From: Janthinobacterium agaricidamnosum NBRC 102515 = DSM 9628
GTDB lineage: Bacteria > Pseudomonadota > Gammaproteobacteria > Burkholderiales > Burkholderiaceae_D
Assembly: GCF_000723165.1 (NCBI RefSeq)
Contig: NZ_HG322949.1
Location: forward strand, 887,729-951,728
Direction: 5' to 3'
Length of the DNA stretch: 64,000 bases
In this document: piece after piece, positions 26,991-36,639 of the stretch
Numbering within the stretch: the stretch's first letter is position 1
Layout: each line of letters starts with the position of its first letter
Made by a program: the position numbers and the translations under genes
Notes under the pieces: model-generated
Database searches by the model: none
What the model saw: only the letters and a program-made list of their open reading frames with translations
What the model was told of the DNA's origin: nothing

Positions 26991-29234
26991 ATGCAACAGC
27001 GTAATTGTTTGAAGCTGAGTTTGAAACCGATGTGCCTGATCGTCCTGCAAGCGCTGGCCTGCTACGCCCATGCCGCACCGGCAGGCGATGCCCCGGCAGG
27101 CGAGGGCGCCGCCCCGGCCATGCAAGTGGTGGAAGTGACGGGCCAGGGCCAGTCGCGCCAGGTGCAAAACATCACCCGTGCCGACTTGCAAAAAACGATA
27201 CCCGGCACCAGTCCGTTGCTGGCGCTGGAAAAATTGCCAGGCGTAAGTTTCCAATCGGCCGACCCGTTCGGTTCGTATGAATGGTCGACCCGTTTCAGCA
27301 TCCGCGGCTTCAATCAAGGCCAGCTCGGCTTTACGCTGGATGGCGTGCCGCTCGGCGACATGAGCTACAGCAATAACAACGGCTTGCATATCAGCCGTGC
27401 GATTTCGTCGGAAAACATCGGCCGTGTCGCCGTCTCGCAAGGCGCCGGTACGCTGAGCACCGCCTCGACCAGCAACCTCGGCGGCACCGTGCAGTTCTAC
27501 ACGCTGGACCCGTCCGATACGATGGGCGTGACCGCCTCGCAAACGCTGGGCAGCGACAGCACTGCGCGCACGTTTGTCCGCGTCGATAGCGGCCTGTTGT
27601 CGACCGGCACCAAGTTCTACCTGAGCGGCACCCGCATGCGTTCGGACAAATGGAAGGGCGACGGTCCGCAAGACCAGGATCAGTTCAACAGCAAATTCGT
27701 GCACACGTTTGGCGACAACAAGTTGAGCGGCTTCTACAATTACTCGAGCCGCAGCGAAGTCGATTACCAGGATTTGTCGCTGGACATGACCAGGCGCCTC
27801 GGTTACAACTGGGATAACTATGCGCCGGACTGGCAACGCGCCGTCAACGCCGCCAAGGGTATCTTCACCGGCGGCGTGACCAGCCTGGACGATGCGTATT
27901 ACCTGGGCCGCGGCTTGCGCAAGGATAACCTGGGCGGCGTGTCGCTGGACTTGCAACTGACCCCGGCCAGCGTGTTGAAGACCACCATCTATCACCATGA
28001 CAACAAAGGCCAGGGCCACTGGTACACGCCGTACAATGCATCGTCGGCGACCGTGCCGATCTCGATCCGCACCACCGAATATTCGATCGGCCGCGACGGC
28101 GTGACCAGCGACCTGACCTGGGATGTCGCCAACCATACGATCAACGCCGGTTTCTGGGGCGAACGCAGCCTGCACACGCTGACCCGCAATTTCTATGCGG
28201 TCACCGACGGCACGTATCAAGATCATTTCTTGAGCAACCCGACCTCGACCGTCTTCAAGCAAGACTTCACCACCACCACGCGCCAATTTTATGTGCAAGA
28301 CACGGTGTCGCTGCTGGATGACAAGATGAGCCTGAATTTCGGCTTCAAGAGCCCGAAAGTGGCGATCGAAGCCGTCAACCTGGTCGGCACCCGCGCCGCC
28401 GGCAATATCGAAGCGAAAAAGGCGTTCTTGCCGCAAGCCGGCATCACCTATCGCCTGAACCGGAACGATGAAATCTTCACCTCGTTCTCGCGCAATATGC
28501 GTGCCTACCAGCCTGGCATCACCGGCCCGTTTTCGCAAACCCAGCAAGCGTTCGACTTGACTTCCAGCCAGCTGAAACCGGAAACCTCGACCACCGTCGA
28601 CCTCGGCATGCGCTTCAAGCGCGACGCCGTGCAAGGTTCGATCGCCGTGTATTACGCCGACTTCAAGGATCGCCAACTGTCGATCGCGACATGCGCCGGC
28701 ATCGTCGGTTGCCCTAGCACCATCGTCAACGTCGGCAAGGTCGAAACCAGCGGCCTGGAAGCGCTGGCTGTGTGGAAAGTGGCGCGCGATGTGTCGTGGT
28801 TCAACTCCTTCACCTACAACAGCTCGAAATACAAATCGGACTACACGGATAACGGCAAGCTGGTCGCCGTGGCCGGCAAGGATGTGGTCGATGCGCCGCG
28901 CGTGATGTTCAATACCGAATTGTCCTACGAAAATGCGGACTGGTTCACCCGCCTCGGCGCCAAGTACACCGACAAGCGTTATTACACCTACACCAACGAT
29001 GCGCAAGTCCCGTCGTTCTGGAACTCGACCTTGTCGGCCGGCTACAAGTTCAAGACGGTCGGCGCGTTCAAGGAAGTGTCGCTGCAGTTGAACGTCAGCA
29101 ACCTGTTCGACAAGCAGTATTTCAGCACCATCGGCAGCAACGGTTTCCAGGCGTCCGATCCGAACGGCACCTTCGCCACCTTGCTGGCCGGTGCGCCGCG
29201 CCAGGTATTCTTGACCTTGAGCGGCAAGCTGTAA
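26991..29234 (+). CDS. TonB-dependent outer-membrane receptor
   Basis: A 747-residue receptor: signal peptide ending near AHA-APAG, a possible TonB box in VVEVTG, a plug domain (ITRADLQKTIPGTSPLLALE, RFSIRGFNQGQLGFTLDGVP) and a C-terminal beta-barrel ending in a TonB_dep_Rec block (VSNLFDKQYFSTIGSNG). The last residue is leucine rather than the usual phenylalanine. No Fur-box-like sequence is visible upstream, so iron control is not supported. A terminator follows, then a CehA-type hydrolase gene. Ligand unknown. Confidence 0.9.
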   Translation: MQQRNCLKLSLKPMCLIVLQALACYAHAAPAGDAPAGEGAAPAMQVVEVTGQGQSRQVQNITRADLQKTIPGTSPLLALEKLPGVSFQSADPFGSYEWSTRFSIRGFNQGQLGFTLDGVPLGDMSYSNNNGLHISRAISSENIGRVAVSQGAGTLSTASTSNLGGTVQFYTLDPSDTMGVTASQTLGSDSTARTFVRVDSGLLSTGTKFYLSGTRMRSDKWKGDGPQDQDQFNSKFVHTFGDNKLSGFYNYSSRSEVDYQDLSLDMTRRLGYNWDNYAPDWQRAVNAAKGIFTGGVTSLDDAYYLGRGLRKDNLGGVSLDLQLTPASVLKTTIYHHDNKGQGHWYTPYNASSATVPISIRTTEYSIGRDGVTSDLTWDVANHTINAGFWGERSLHTLTRNFYAVTDGTYQDHFLSNPTSTVFKQDFTTTTRQFYVQDTVSLLDDKMSLNFGFKSPKVAIEAVNLVGTRAAGNIEAKKAFLPQAGITYRLNRNDEIFTSFSRNMRAYQPGITGPFSQTQQAFDLTSSQLKPETSTTVDLGMRFKRDAVQGSIAVYYADFKDRQLSIATCAGIVGCPSTIVNVGKVETSGLEALAVWKVARDVSWFNSFTYNSSKYKSDYTDNGKLVAVAGKDVVDAPRVMFNTELSYENADWFTRLGAKYTDKRYYTYTNDAQVPSFWNSTLSAGYKFKTVGAFKEVSLQLNVSNLFDKQYFSTIGSNGFQASDPNGTFATLLAGAPRQVFLTLSGKL

Positions 29235-29257
29235 TTTTTAACCGGTAATAAACCAAG

Positions 29258-29291
29258 GCACGGCGGGAAGCGATTCTTGCCGTGCTTTTTT
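29258..29291 (+). terminator. Rho-independent terminator after the TonB receptor gene
   Basis: GCACGGC (29258-29264) pairs with GCCGTGC (29279-29285) followed by six T. It may only partly separate the receptor from the hydrolase gene that starts 29 bases later. Confidence 0.75.
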
Positions 29292-29319
29292 GTATTGTGT
29301 TGATGGTAGCGAGTCAATC

Positions 29320-31566
29320 ATGAAGCAATTCTGCAAGATGGCGATTTTCCTGGTGCTCAGCCTGCCGTTGCTGGCGGGCGCCGCCGTGCGCTTGGTCACC
29401 GGGCCGACGCCGATACCGGATGGCGACGCCAGGGCGGCCGGCGATATCACCGTGATCAACCAGAAGCTGGCGTTTGCGCTGGCGCTCGCGTCGCCGGTGC
29501 CGTATGGCGTGCCGCGCGGCGCCATCGTCGATGTCGCAGTGGTGAACAAGGGCAAGATCGGGCGCGACCGCGCCGTGTTTGCCGACTTTATTCCGAATAA
29601 CTGGTCGGCCTGGCCCAACACCGACCAAAAGATCGAGATCCTGGAACGCGGCCCGCAACAGGTGGTGATACGGGCCGTGCGCGACTGGGGCAAGGTGACG
29701 ATTAGCACCACGTACACCTTGAAAGACCAGGCCGACCGGGTCGAAATTTCGACCGTCATGACGAATGGCGGCGACACGGAATTGATGGGTTTGCTGTCCG
29801 GCCTGACGTATTGGCCGAAAGGCGGCTTTTTGTTCGGCGTGCCGGGCGCGCCGGCCAGCGGCGCGGCGCCGCATGCGCTGGCGCAACGGATGGTGGCCTA
29901 TGACGAAGACTGGAGCGTTGCCTTGCACGCGTCGTATTTCGACCATGTCGAATATGGCTCCAAGGATTTATACCAGTCGCACACGCTGGCGCCGGGCGCC
30001 AGCCGCACCTTTTCCGGCTGGCTGCAAGTCGGGGCCAGCGGCGACCTGGCGCCGGTGATGCGCGCTGAAATCGCGCGTGGCCAGTTGCCGGCCGGTCGCC
30101 TGCATGGCCTGGTGTCCGGCGCCGATGGCAAGCCGGTGCAGAAGGCGGTGGTGGTGGTCGAAAAATCCGGCAAGCCGTATGGCTGGGCGCTCGCGCCGCA
30201 GGGGCGGTATCAACTGCAATTGCCGGCCGGCGACTATGTTTTTTATGCGACCGCCAAGGGGTATCGGCAAACGGCGAAACAGGCGCTGACGGTGGGCCGC
30301 GACGCCGATCTGACGCAAGACTTCCAGCAATTGCAGGGGCCGGGTTTGCTCCATGTTGCCGTCAAGGGCAGGCAAAGCGGCCAGCCGCTCGATGCGCGCA
30401 TCGTCATCGCCGAGGGGCAGCAGCCGGTGGTCGAGTTTCTCGGCAAGAAGACTTTTTTGACTGAATTGGAACGCAAGGGGCGGGCCGACCTATCGCTGGC
30501 GCCCGGCGATTATGTATTGAAGGTGGCGGCGGGCGGCGGTTTCCTGTCCGAACCGGCCAGCATCCCGCTGCATATCGCCGCCGGCAGCGAACAAAGCGTG
30601 CCGGTCGCATTGATTCCGTTTGCCGACCCGGCGGCGCGCGGCTGGTTTGGCGCCGACCTGCATCACCATGCGGACCAGGCCGAGGCGGTGACGCCGCCGG
30701 CCGACCTGGCCCGCTCGCAACTGGCGGCCGGCCTGGATCTGCTGTTTGTCAGCGACCATGACACGATGGTCAACCTGCCGGCCTTGCAGCGTATCGCCGG
30801 GCGCCGCCGCATGCCGTTGATCGGTTCGATGGAATTGTCGGCGTCGTGGGGACATTTCAACGCGTATCCCCTGGCTGGCGGGCAAAAATTGGCGATCGAC
30901 ATGAGCACCGCGACGGTCGAGCAGATTTTTGCCGAAGCGCGCCGGCTGGGCGCCGGCATCATCCAGGTGAACCATCCGTTCATTCCCTACGGCTACTTTG
31001 CCAGTGTGGATAAGCAGGTCGCGCCGGGCGGTTGGAATCCCGGCTACGACGTGGTCGAAATCAATGCCAGCGTGCCGGGCGACGACGGCAAGGTCTTGAA
31101 AAAACTGTGGGACGACTGGAACCACGGCCGTCCGTATTACCTGGCCGGCGGCACCGACGTGCATGACGTGTGGAACGATGAATCGGGCCGGGTGCGCACT
31201 TTTGCTCATGTCGACGGTCAATTGACTGCCGCCAGTTTCAGCGCGGCATTGAAGGCTGGCCGCGCCTATATCAGCCATGGCCCGCTGATTTTTCCGGACA
31301 TCATGTTTGGCGAGCATTTGAGCAAGCCGCCGGCGGTGCTGGGTTTCGAGGTGCAAGCGTTAGCCGGTATCAAGCGGGTCGACCTGATCGCCGACGGTGT
31401 GGTGCTGGACAGCTTGTCGTTCGATGAGGTTACGCGCAGCAAACGCATCGACTTCATGCTCGCCGCGCAGTCGTCGACGGCTGGCTGGTATGCGCTGGTG
31501 GTCGAAGACCGCGACGGCCGCAAGGCGTACACCAACCCGGTCTGGGTCGATGGCGAGAAGCCGTAA
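29320..31566 (+). CDS. Exported CehA/McbA-type metallohydrolase (PHP superfamily)
   Basis: A 748-residue protein with a signal peptide (FLVLSLPLLAGAA). The first 270 residues form a beta-sandwich region; about 260-440 contain two carboxypeptidase-regulatory-like segments (GRLHGLVSGADGKPVQKAVV); the C-terminal part is a PHP-like metal hydrolase with GADLHHHADQAE, FVSDHDT, GHFNAYPL, QVNHPF and GGTDVHDVW. The CehA/McbA family includes carbamate-insecticide hydrolases and phosphoesterases, but the substrate here is not known. It may process a compound whose fragments enter via the upstream receptor. Its stop is back-to-back with that of the IclR gene. Confidence 0.8.
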   Translation: MKQFCKMAIFLVLSLPLLAGAAVRLVTGPTPIPDGDARAAGDITVINQKLAFALALASPVPYGVPRGAIVDVAVVNKGKIGRDRAVFADFIPNNWSAWPNTDQKIEILERGPQQVVIRAVRDWGKVTISTTYTLKDQADRVEISTVMTNGGDTELMGLLSGLTYWPKGGFLFGVPGAPASGAAPHALAQRMVAYDEDWSVALHASYFDHVEYGSKDLYQSHTLAPGASRTFSGWLQVGASGDLAPVMRAEIARGQLPAGRLHGLVSGADGKPVQKAVVVVEKSGKPYGWALAPQGRYQLQLPAGDYVFYATAKGYRQTAKQALTVGRDADLTQDFQQLQGPGLLHVAVKGRQSGQPLDARIVIAEGQQPVVEFLGKKTFLTELERKGRADLSLAPGDYVLKVAAGGGFLSEPASIPLHIAAGSEQSVPVALIPFADPAARGWFGADLHHHADQAEAVTPPADLARSQLAAGLDLLFVSDHDTMVNLPALQRIAGRRRMPLIGSMELSASWGHFNAYPLAGGQKLAIDMSTATVEQIFAEARRLGAGIIQVNHPFIPYGYFASVDKQVAPGGWNPGYDVVEINASVPGDDGKVLKKLWDDWNHGRPYYLAGGTDVHDVWNDESGRVRTFAHVDGQLTAASFSAALKAGRAYISHGPLIFPDIMFGEHLSKPPAVLGFEVQALAGIKRVDLIADGVVLDSLSFDEVTRSKRIDFMLAAQSSTAGWYALVVEDRDGRKAYTNPVWVDGEKP

Positions 31567-32391
31567 TTATTTCTGCATGCGCACCAGCGCGCTGACCTTG
31601 TCCGCCGTCGCCAGCAGCTTCGGCCGCGTGTGTTCCAGCAAATGCGATATCGACGGACCGGTGACCTGGCCGCTGACATTGATCGCGGCGACGACTTTGC
31701 CGCTGCGGTCGAACACCGGCGCGGCCAGCGCCACCAGGCCTTGTTCCAGTTCTTCGATCACCAGGCTCCAGCCTTGGCGGCGCACCTTGGCTATCTCTTC
31801 CAGCAATTGTTGCTGGTCGGTCACGGTGTGCGGCGTCAATTTCAGCAAGGCCATTTTGGACAAGCGTTCGCGCAGTTGTTCCGGCGCCAGGCCGGCCAGC
31901 ATCACCCGGCCCATCGAGGTGCAATAAGCGGGCAGGCGGCTGCCGATGCCGAGGTTGATCGACATGGTCTTGTGCGCCGACAAGCGCACCACATAGACGA
32001 TGTCGTCGCCGTCGAGCACGCTTGCCGAACAGGATTGGCGCAAGCTTTGCGTCAACTCTTCCAGCACCGGCTGGGCCTGGGTCCAGATCGGCAGCGACGA
32101 CAGATAGGCGTAACCGAGATCCAAGACTTTGGGCGTCAGACGGAACAAACGGCCGTCCGCTTCCACATATCCCAGATGTAGCAAGGTCAACAAGATGCGG
32201 CGCGCGCCGGCCCGCGTCAAGCCGCTGCGTTCCGCCACGTCGCTCAAGGTTTGCGCCGGGGCGTCGGCGCCGAAACTGCGCAGCACCGCCAGCCCGCGCG
32301 CGAACGATTGCACGTAGCTGTCGCCGGGACGTGGCGTGCCGGCGTCGCTGGAAGGCAAGCCGGAGCCGGATGGAGTCTTGCTATCGGTCAT
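31567..32391 (-). CDS. IclR-family regulator, PcaR/PobR type
   Basis: A 274-residue IclR-type regulator: a proline/serine-rich leader, winged HTH (SFARGLAVLRSFG, LSDVAERSGLTRAGARRILL) and IclR effector domain (PAYCTSMGRVMLAGL). The sequence is closest in pattern to PcaR/PcaU/PobR regulators of aromatic catabolism. It is divergent from pcaI, pcaJ and pcaF, so it is probably their activator, responding to beta-ketoadipate or a related acid. Confidence 0.88.
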   Translation of the reverse strand: MTDSKTPSGSGLPSSDAGTPRPGDSYVQSFARGLAVLRSFGADAPAQTLSDVAERSGLTRAGARRILLTLLHLGYVEADGRLFRLTPKVLDLGYAYLSSLPIWTQAQPVLEELTQSLRQSCSASVLDGDDIVYVVRLSAHKTMSINLGIGSRLPAYCTSMGRVMLAGLAPEQLRERLSKMALLKLTPHTVTDQQQLLEEIAKVRRQGWSLVIEELEQGLVALAAPVFDRSGKVVAAINVSGQVTGPSISHLLEHTRPKLLATADKVSALVRMQK

Positions 32392-32496
32392 GAATATTCC
32401 GTTTCATTAAGGTAGCGATTATAGCCACGGGGGCCAAAAGCGCGTGGTTTGTCGCCAATCGGCGGCAGACAAATCGCCAAATATTCTGCTACTATA

Positions 32497-32530
32497 GTTC
32501 TAAATACGAATATTTGTTCGCTATAAGAAC
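32497..32530. promoter_or_regulatory. Probable IclR-type binding region upstream of pcaI
   Basis: GTTC at 32497 and GTTCG at 32516 form two similar half-sites; the second is the inverted repeat GTTC-seven bases-GAAC (32516-32530). The site is 57 bases before the pcaI start, in the spacer shared with the IclR gene. Confidence 0.4.
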
Positions 32531-32586
32531 AATGAATGAGCAAATAATCTGAAAAATGACAAGCAGATTTTCTTCCGGAGTAGCAC

Positions 32587-33294
32587 ATGATTAATAAATT
32601 ATTGCCGTCCGTGGCCGAGGCGCTGGCCGATATCCACGACGGCGCGACGGTCATGATTGGCGGTTTCGGCGGCGCCGGCCAGCCGGCCGAATTGATCGAC
32701 GGTTTGATCGCGCAAGGCGCGCGCGAGTTGGTGATCGTCAACAACAACGCCGGCAATGGCGACAGCGGCCTGGCGGCCTTGCTGAACAACGGCCAGGTGC
32801 GCAAGATCATTTGCTCGTTCCCGCGCCAGGCCGATTCGCATGTGTTCGACGCCTTGTACCGGGCCGGCAAGCTGGAACTTGAATTGGTGCCGCAAGGTAA
32901 TCTGGCCGAACGCATCCGCGCCGCCGGCGCCGGCATCGGCGGCTTTTTCACGCCGACCGGTTACGGCACCGAGCTGGCCAAGGGCAAGGAAACCCGCGAA
33001 ATCGGTGGCCGCATGTATGTGCTGGAAGCGCCTATCCACGCCGACTTCGCCTTGATCAAGGCCGAGCGGGGCGACCGCTGGGGAAATTTGACTTACCGCA
33101 AGACGGCGCGCAATTTCGGCCCGATCATGGCCAGCGCCGCCAAGGTGACCATCGCGTCGGTGCATGACATCGCCGAGCTGGGCGCGATCGATCCGGAAAT
33201 CGTCGTCACGCCCGGCCTGTTCGTGCAGCGCGTGGTGCAAGTGCCGCGCAGCGCCACCGGGCCGGCCGGATTCAAAACTACTGCGGGAGCATAA
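32587..33294 (+). CDS. pcaI: 3-oxoadipate CoA-transferase subunit A
   Basis: Alpha subunit of the CoA-transferase that moves CoA from succinyl-CoA to beta-ketoadipate in aromatic-acid degradation. The 235-residue protein has the family I signature VMIGGFGGAGQPAELIDGL and the AERGDRWGNLTYRKTARNF block. It heads pcaI-pcaJ-pcaF with spacings of 1 and 12 bases. Other family I enzymes act on acetoacetate, but the thiolase and IclR neighbours favour beta-ketoadipate. Confidence 0.92.
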   Translation: MINKLLPSVAEALADIHDGATVMIGGFGGAGQPAELIDGLIAQGARELVIVNNNAGNGDSGLAALLNNGQVRKIICSFPRQADSHVFDALYRAGKLELELVPQGNLAERIRAAGAGIGGFFTPTGYGTELAKGKETREIGGRMYVLEAPIHADFALIKAERGDRWGNLTYRKTARNFGPIMASAAKVTIASVHDIAELGAIDPEIVVTPGLFVQRVVQVPRSATGPAGFKTTAGA

Positions 33295-33295
33295 G

Positions 33296-33967
33296 ATGGC
33301 GGACGAGATGACGACACGGATGAAATGGAGCCGGGACCAGATGGCGGCGCGGGTCGCGCGCGATATCCCGGATGGCGCGGTGGTCAACCTCGGCATCGGC
33401 TTGCCGACGCTGGTGGCCAACCATTTGCCGGCCGACCTGGAAATTGTGCTGCATAGCGAAAATGGCGTGATCGGCATGGGGCCGGCGCCGGCCGCCGGCG
33501 ATGAAGATTACGACTTGATCAACGCCGGCAAGCAGCCGGTCACCTTGTTGCCGGGCGGCAGCTTTTTCCACCACGCCGACAGTTTTGCGATGATGCGCGG
33601 CGGCCACCTCGACGTGTGCGTGCTGGGCGCGTTCCAGGTATCGGCCGGCGGCGACCTGGCCAACTGGCATACCGGCGCGGCGGATGCGATTCCGGCCGTC
33701 GGCGGGGCGATGGACCTGGCCATCGGCGCCAAGAAAACCTATGTGATGATGGAACACCTGACCAAGGGCGGCGACAGCAAGCTGGTGCCGGCCTGCACCT
33801 ATCCGCTGACCGGCATCGGCTGCGTCAGCCGCATCTATACCGACCTGGCGGTGATCGACGTGGGACCGTCCGGCGCCTCGGTGATCGAACTGGCCGATGG
33901 CTGGACTTTCGACGCCGTGCAAGACATCACCGCCGTGACGCTCAGCGACGCGCGTCAAGCTAACTAA
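33296..33967 (+). CDS. pcaJ: 3-oxoadipate CoA-transferase subunit B
   Basis: Beta subunit of the transferase. The 223-residue protein includes VVNLGIGLPTLVANHLP and the catalytic glutamate motif SENGVIGMGP that forms the glutamyl-CoA intermediate. The start is the ATG at 33296, one base after the pcaI stop; in-frame ATGs 12 and 24 bases later are alternatives. Confidence 0.92.
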   Translation: MADEMTTRMKWSRDQMAARVARDIPDGAVVNLGIGLPTLVANHLPADLEIVLHSENGVIGMGPAPAAGDEDYDLINAGKQPVTLLPGGSFFHHADSFAMMRGGHLDVCVLGAFQVSAGGDLANWHTGAADAIPAVGGAMDLAIGAKKTYVMMEHLTKGGDSKLVPACTYPLTGIGCVSRIYTDLAVIDVGPSGASVIELADGWTFDAVQDITAVTLSDARQAN

Positions 33968-33979
33968 CCTGGGAACTAT

Positions 33980-35182
33980 ATGAACCACGCTTTTATTTGC
34001 GACGGCCAACGCACCCCGTTCGGCCGCTACGGCGGCAGCCTGTCCGGCGTGCGCGCCGACGACCTGGGCGCATTGCCGATCCGTGCCTTGATGGCGCGCC
34101 ATCCGCAAGTCGACTGGGCCGCGGTCGGCGACGTCATCTATGGCTGCGCCAACCAGGCCGGCGAAGACAACCGCAACGTGGCGCGCATGGCCGCACTGCT
34201 GTCCGGCTTGCCGCTCGAGGTGCCGGGTGTGACCGTCAACCGCCTGTGCGGTTCCGGGCTGGATGCGATCGGCACGGCGGCGCGCGCGATCAAGAGCGGC
34301 GAAGCGGGCTTGATGATCGCCGGCGGCGTCGAAAGCATGAGCCGCGCGCCGTTCGTGGTCGGCAAGTCGGACAGTGCGTTTGCGCGCGGCATCAAGATGG
34401 AAGACACCACCATCGGCTGGCGTTTCATCAACCCGTTGATGAAGGCGCAATACGGCGTCGACACGATGCCGGAAACGGCGGAAAACGTCGCCGCCGACTA
34501 CGGCATCAGCCGTGCCGACCAGGACCAGTTTGCACTGGCCAGCCAGCTCAAGGCGCTGGCCGCGCAGCAGGCCGGCGTGTTCGACAGTGAAATCACGCCG
34601 GTGTCGATCGCCCAGAAAAAGGGCGATCCGCTCATCGTCAGCCGCGATGAACATCCGCGCGCGACCACGCTGGACACGCTGGCCAAATTGAAGCCGGTGG
34701 TGCGTCCGGACGGCAGCATTACCGCCGGCAATGCGTCCGGCGTCAACGACGGCGCCGCCGCCTTGCTGCTGGCCGACGAAGCCAGCGCCGCGCGCCATGG
34801 CTTGAGACCGGCAGCCCGCGTGGTGGCGATGGCGACCGCCGGCGTGGCGCCGCGCGTGATGGGCATCGGCCCGGTCGCCGCGACCCGCAAGGTGCTGGCG
34901 TTGACCGGCCTGAGCATGAACGATTTCGACGTCATCGAACTCAATGAAGCGTTTGCCGCGCAGGGACTGGCGGTGCTGCGCCAGCTGGGTTTGCAAGACG
35001 CCGATCCGCGCGTCAACCCGAATGGCGGCGCGATTGCGCTGGGCCATCCGCTGGGCGCGTCCGGCGCGCGGCTGGCCATGACGGCGGTTAACCAGTTGCA
35101 GCGCACGGGCGGGCGCTATGCGCTGTGCACCATGTGCATCGGCGTCGGCCAGGGCATTGCGCTGGTGCTGGAACGGGTTTGA
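33980..35182 (+). CDS. pcaF: Beta-ketoadipyl-CoA thiolase
   Basis: Thiolase that cleaves 3-oxoadipyl-CoA to acetyl-CoA and succinyl-CoA, the last step of the beta-ketoadipate pathway. The 400-residue protein has the nucleophilic cysteine in NRLCGSGLDAIGTAARAI, the histidine loop GGAIALGHPLGASGARLA and the second cysteine in CTMCIGVGQGIAL. Length and RTPFGRYGGSLSGVR start match PcaF. A small inverted repeat follows at 35193. Confidence 0.93.
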   Translation: MNHAFICDGQRTPFGRYGGSLSGVRADDLGALPIRALMARHPQVDWAAVGDVIYGCANQAGEDNRNVARMAALLSGLPLEVPGVTVNRLCGSGLDAIGTAARAIKSGEAGLMIAGGVESMSRAPFVVGKSDSAFARGIKMEDTTIGWRFINPLMKAQYGVDTMPETAENVAADYGISRADQDQFALASQLKALAAQQAGVFDSEITPVSIAQKKGDPLIVSRDEHPRATTLDTLAKLKPVVRPDGSITAGNASGVNDGAAALLLADEASAARHGLRPAARVVAMATAGVAPRVMGIGPVAATRKVLALTGLSMNDFDVIELNEAFAAQGLAVLRQLGLQDADPRVNPNGGAIALGHPLGASGARLAMTAVNQLQRTGGRYALCTMCIGVGQGIALVLERV

Positions 35183-35192
35183 GGTTTTGAGT

Positions 35193-35224
35193 GAGGGCGC
35201 CTGAATGTTTTGCCAGGCGCTCTC
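35193..35224. repeat. Short inverted repeat after pcaF
   Basis: GAGGGCGCCTG (35193-35203) pairs with CAGGCGCTCTC (35214-35224), one G-T pair. The right arm ATGTTTTGCCAGGCGCTC resembles the right ends of the repeats at 26681 and 50591, so this may be a minimal member of that family, or an attenuator before the transporter gene. Confidence 0.5.
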
Positions 35225-35262
35225 AAGACATATTTACTACAACAATATCTGGGAGACAAAAA

Positions 35263-36543
35263 ATGACAACATCCTACGCCAGCCTGACGTCGGGCCAGCG
35301 CATCAAGGCGATTATCGGCGCTTCGTCCGGCAACCTGGTCGAATGGTTCGACTTTTACATTTATTCCTTTTGCGCGCTGTATTTTTCGCACGCGTTTTTC
35401 CCGGAAGGTAATCCAACCACGCAATTGCTGCAAACCGCCGGCATCTTTGCCGCCGGCTTCCTGATGCGACCGGTCGGCGGCTGGCTGTTCGGCCGCATCG
35501 CCGACAAATACGGCCGCAAGCAATCGATGATGATTTCGGTGCTGATGATGTGCGGCGGTTCGCTGATGATCGCCGTGATGCCGACCTACGCGACGATAGG
35601 CGCGGCCGCCCCGTTCCTGCTGCTGGTGGCGCGTTTGTTCCAGGGCTTGTCGGTCGGTGGCGAATATGGCACCAGTGCAACCTATATGAGTGAAGTGTCG
35701 GAATCGGGCAAGCGCGGTTTCTTTGCGTCGTTCCAGTACGTGACGCTGATCGGCGGCCAGTTGCTGGCGCTGCTGGTGCTGGTGGTCTTGCAGCAATTGC
35801 TGACGGTCGAAGAATTGCGCGCCTGGGGCTGGCGCATTCCGTTCGTGCTCGGCGCGGCCGCCGCGCTGATTTCGCTGTACCTGCGTAAATCGCTGACCGA
35901 AACCACCACCGCCGAAGAGCGCAAGGACAAGGACGCCGGCAGCTTGCGCGGCTTGCTGAAGCACAAGCGCGCCTTTATCACCGTGCTCGGCTTTACCGCC
36001 GGCGGCTCGCTGATCTTTTACACCTTCACCACCTATATGCAGAAATACCTGGTCAACACGGCCGGCATGGAGACCAAGACCGCCAGCGCGGTGATGACCG
36101 GCGCGCTGTTCGTCTACATGGTGATGCAGCCGCTGTTCGGCGCGATTTCGGACCGTATCGGCCGGCGCACCTCGATGTTGTGCTTTGGCGCCTTGTCGAC
36201 CTTGTGCGTATTGCCGGTGATGCATACCTTGAAAGACATCAGCAACCCGTACGCGGCGTTCGGCCTGATCGTGCTGGCGCTGGCGATCGTCAGTTTTTAT
36301 ACCTCGATCAGCGGCTTGATCAAGGCCGAAATGTTTCCGGTCGAAGTGCGCGCACTGGGCGTCGGCCTGTCGTACGCGGTGGCCAATGCGGCGTTTGGCG
36401 GATCGGCCGAATACGTGGCGCTGCTGTTCAAGTCGATGCATGTGGAAGACTATTTTTATATCTATGTCACCATCATGTGCGCGCTGTCGCTGCTGGTGGC
36501 GATCCGCATGCCGGACCCGGGCCGCTCCGGCCTGCTGAAATAA
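35263..36543 (+). CDS. MFS metabolite:H+ symporter (KgtP/PcaT type)
   Basis: A 426-residue 12-helix transporter of the metabolite:H+ symporter family, opening [20 protein letters not shown] and with the cytoplasmic loop motif [12 protein letters not shown]. This family includes alpha-ketoglutarate permease and PcaT. Its location directly after pcaIJF suggests import of beta-ketoadipate or a related dicarboxylate. The ATG at 35263 follows GGGAGA at 35251-35256. Confidence 0.88.
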   Translation: MTTSYASLTSGQRIKAIIGASSGNLVEWFDFYIYSFCALYFSHAFFPEGNPTTQLLQTAGIFAAGFLMRPVGGWLFGRIADKYGRKQSMMISVLMMCGGSLMIAVMPTYATIGAAAPFLLLVARLFQGLSVGGEYGTSATYMSEVSESGKRGFFASFQYVTLIGGQLLALLVLVVLQQLLTVEELRAWGWRIPFVLGAAAALISLYLRKSLTETTTAEERKDKDAGSLRGLLKHKRAFITVLGFTAGGSLIFYTFTTYMQKYLVNTAGMETKTASAVMTGALFVYMVMQPLFGAISDRIGRRTSMLCFGALSTLCVLPVMHTLKDISNPYAAFGLIVLALAIVSFYTSISGLIKAEMFPVEVRALGVGLSYAVANAAFGGSAEYVALLFKSMHVEDYFYIYVTIMCALSLLVAIRMPDPGRSGLLK

Positions 36544-36639
36544 GCTGGCTGCAGTACTATATGGCTACGGCAGGCGGGCCGATCCGCGCAGCGCCTGCCT
36601 GTTGACTGTCTTGTGAAAAAAATGCCATCAGGAGTTGAT

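Noticed and set aside
26871..29006. 711-codon open frame opposite the TonB receptor gene
   Set aside because: Antisense shadow; the plus-strand frame has a signal peptide, plug and barrel motifs.
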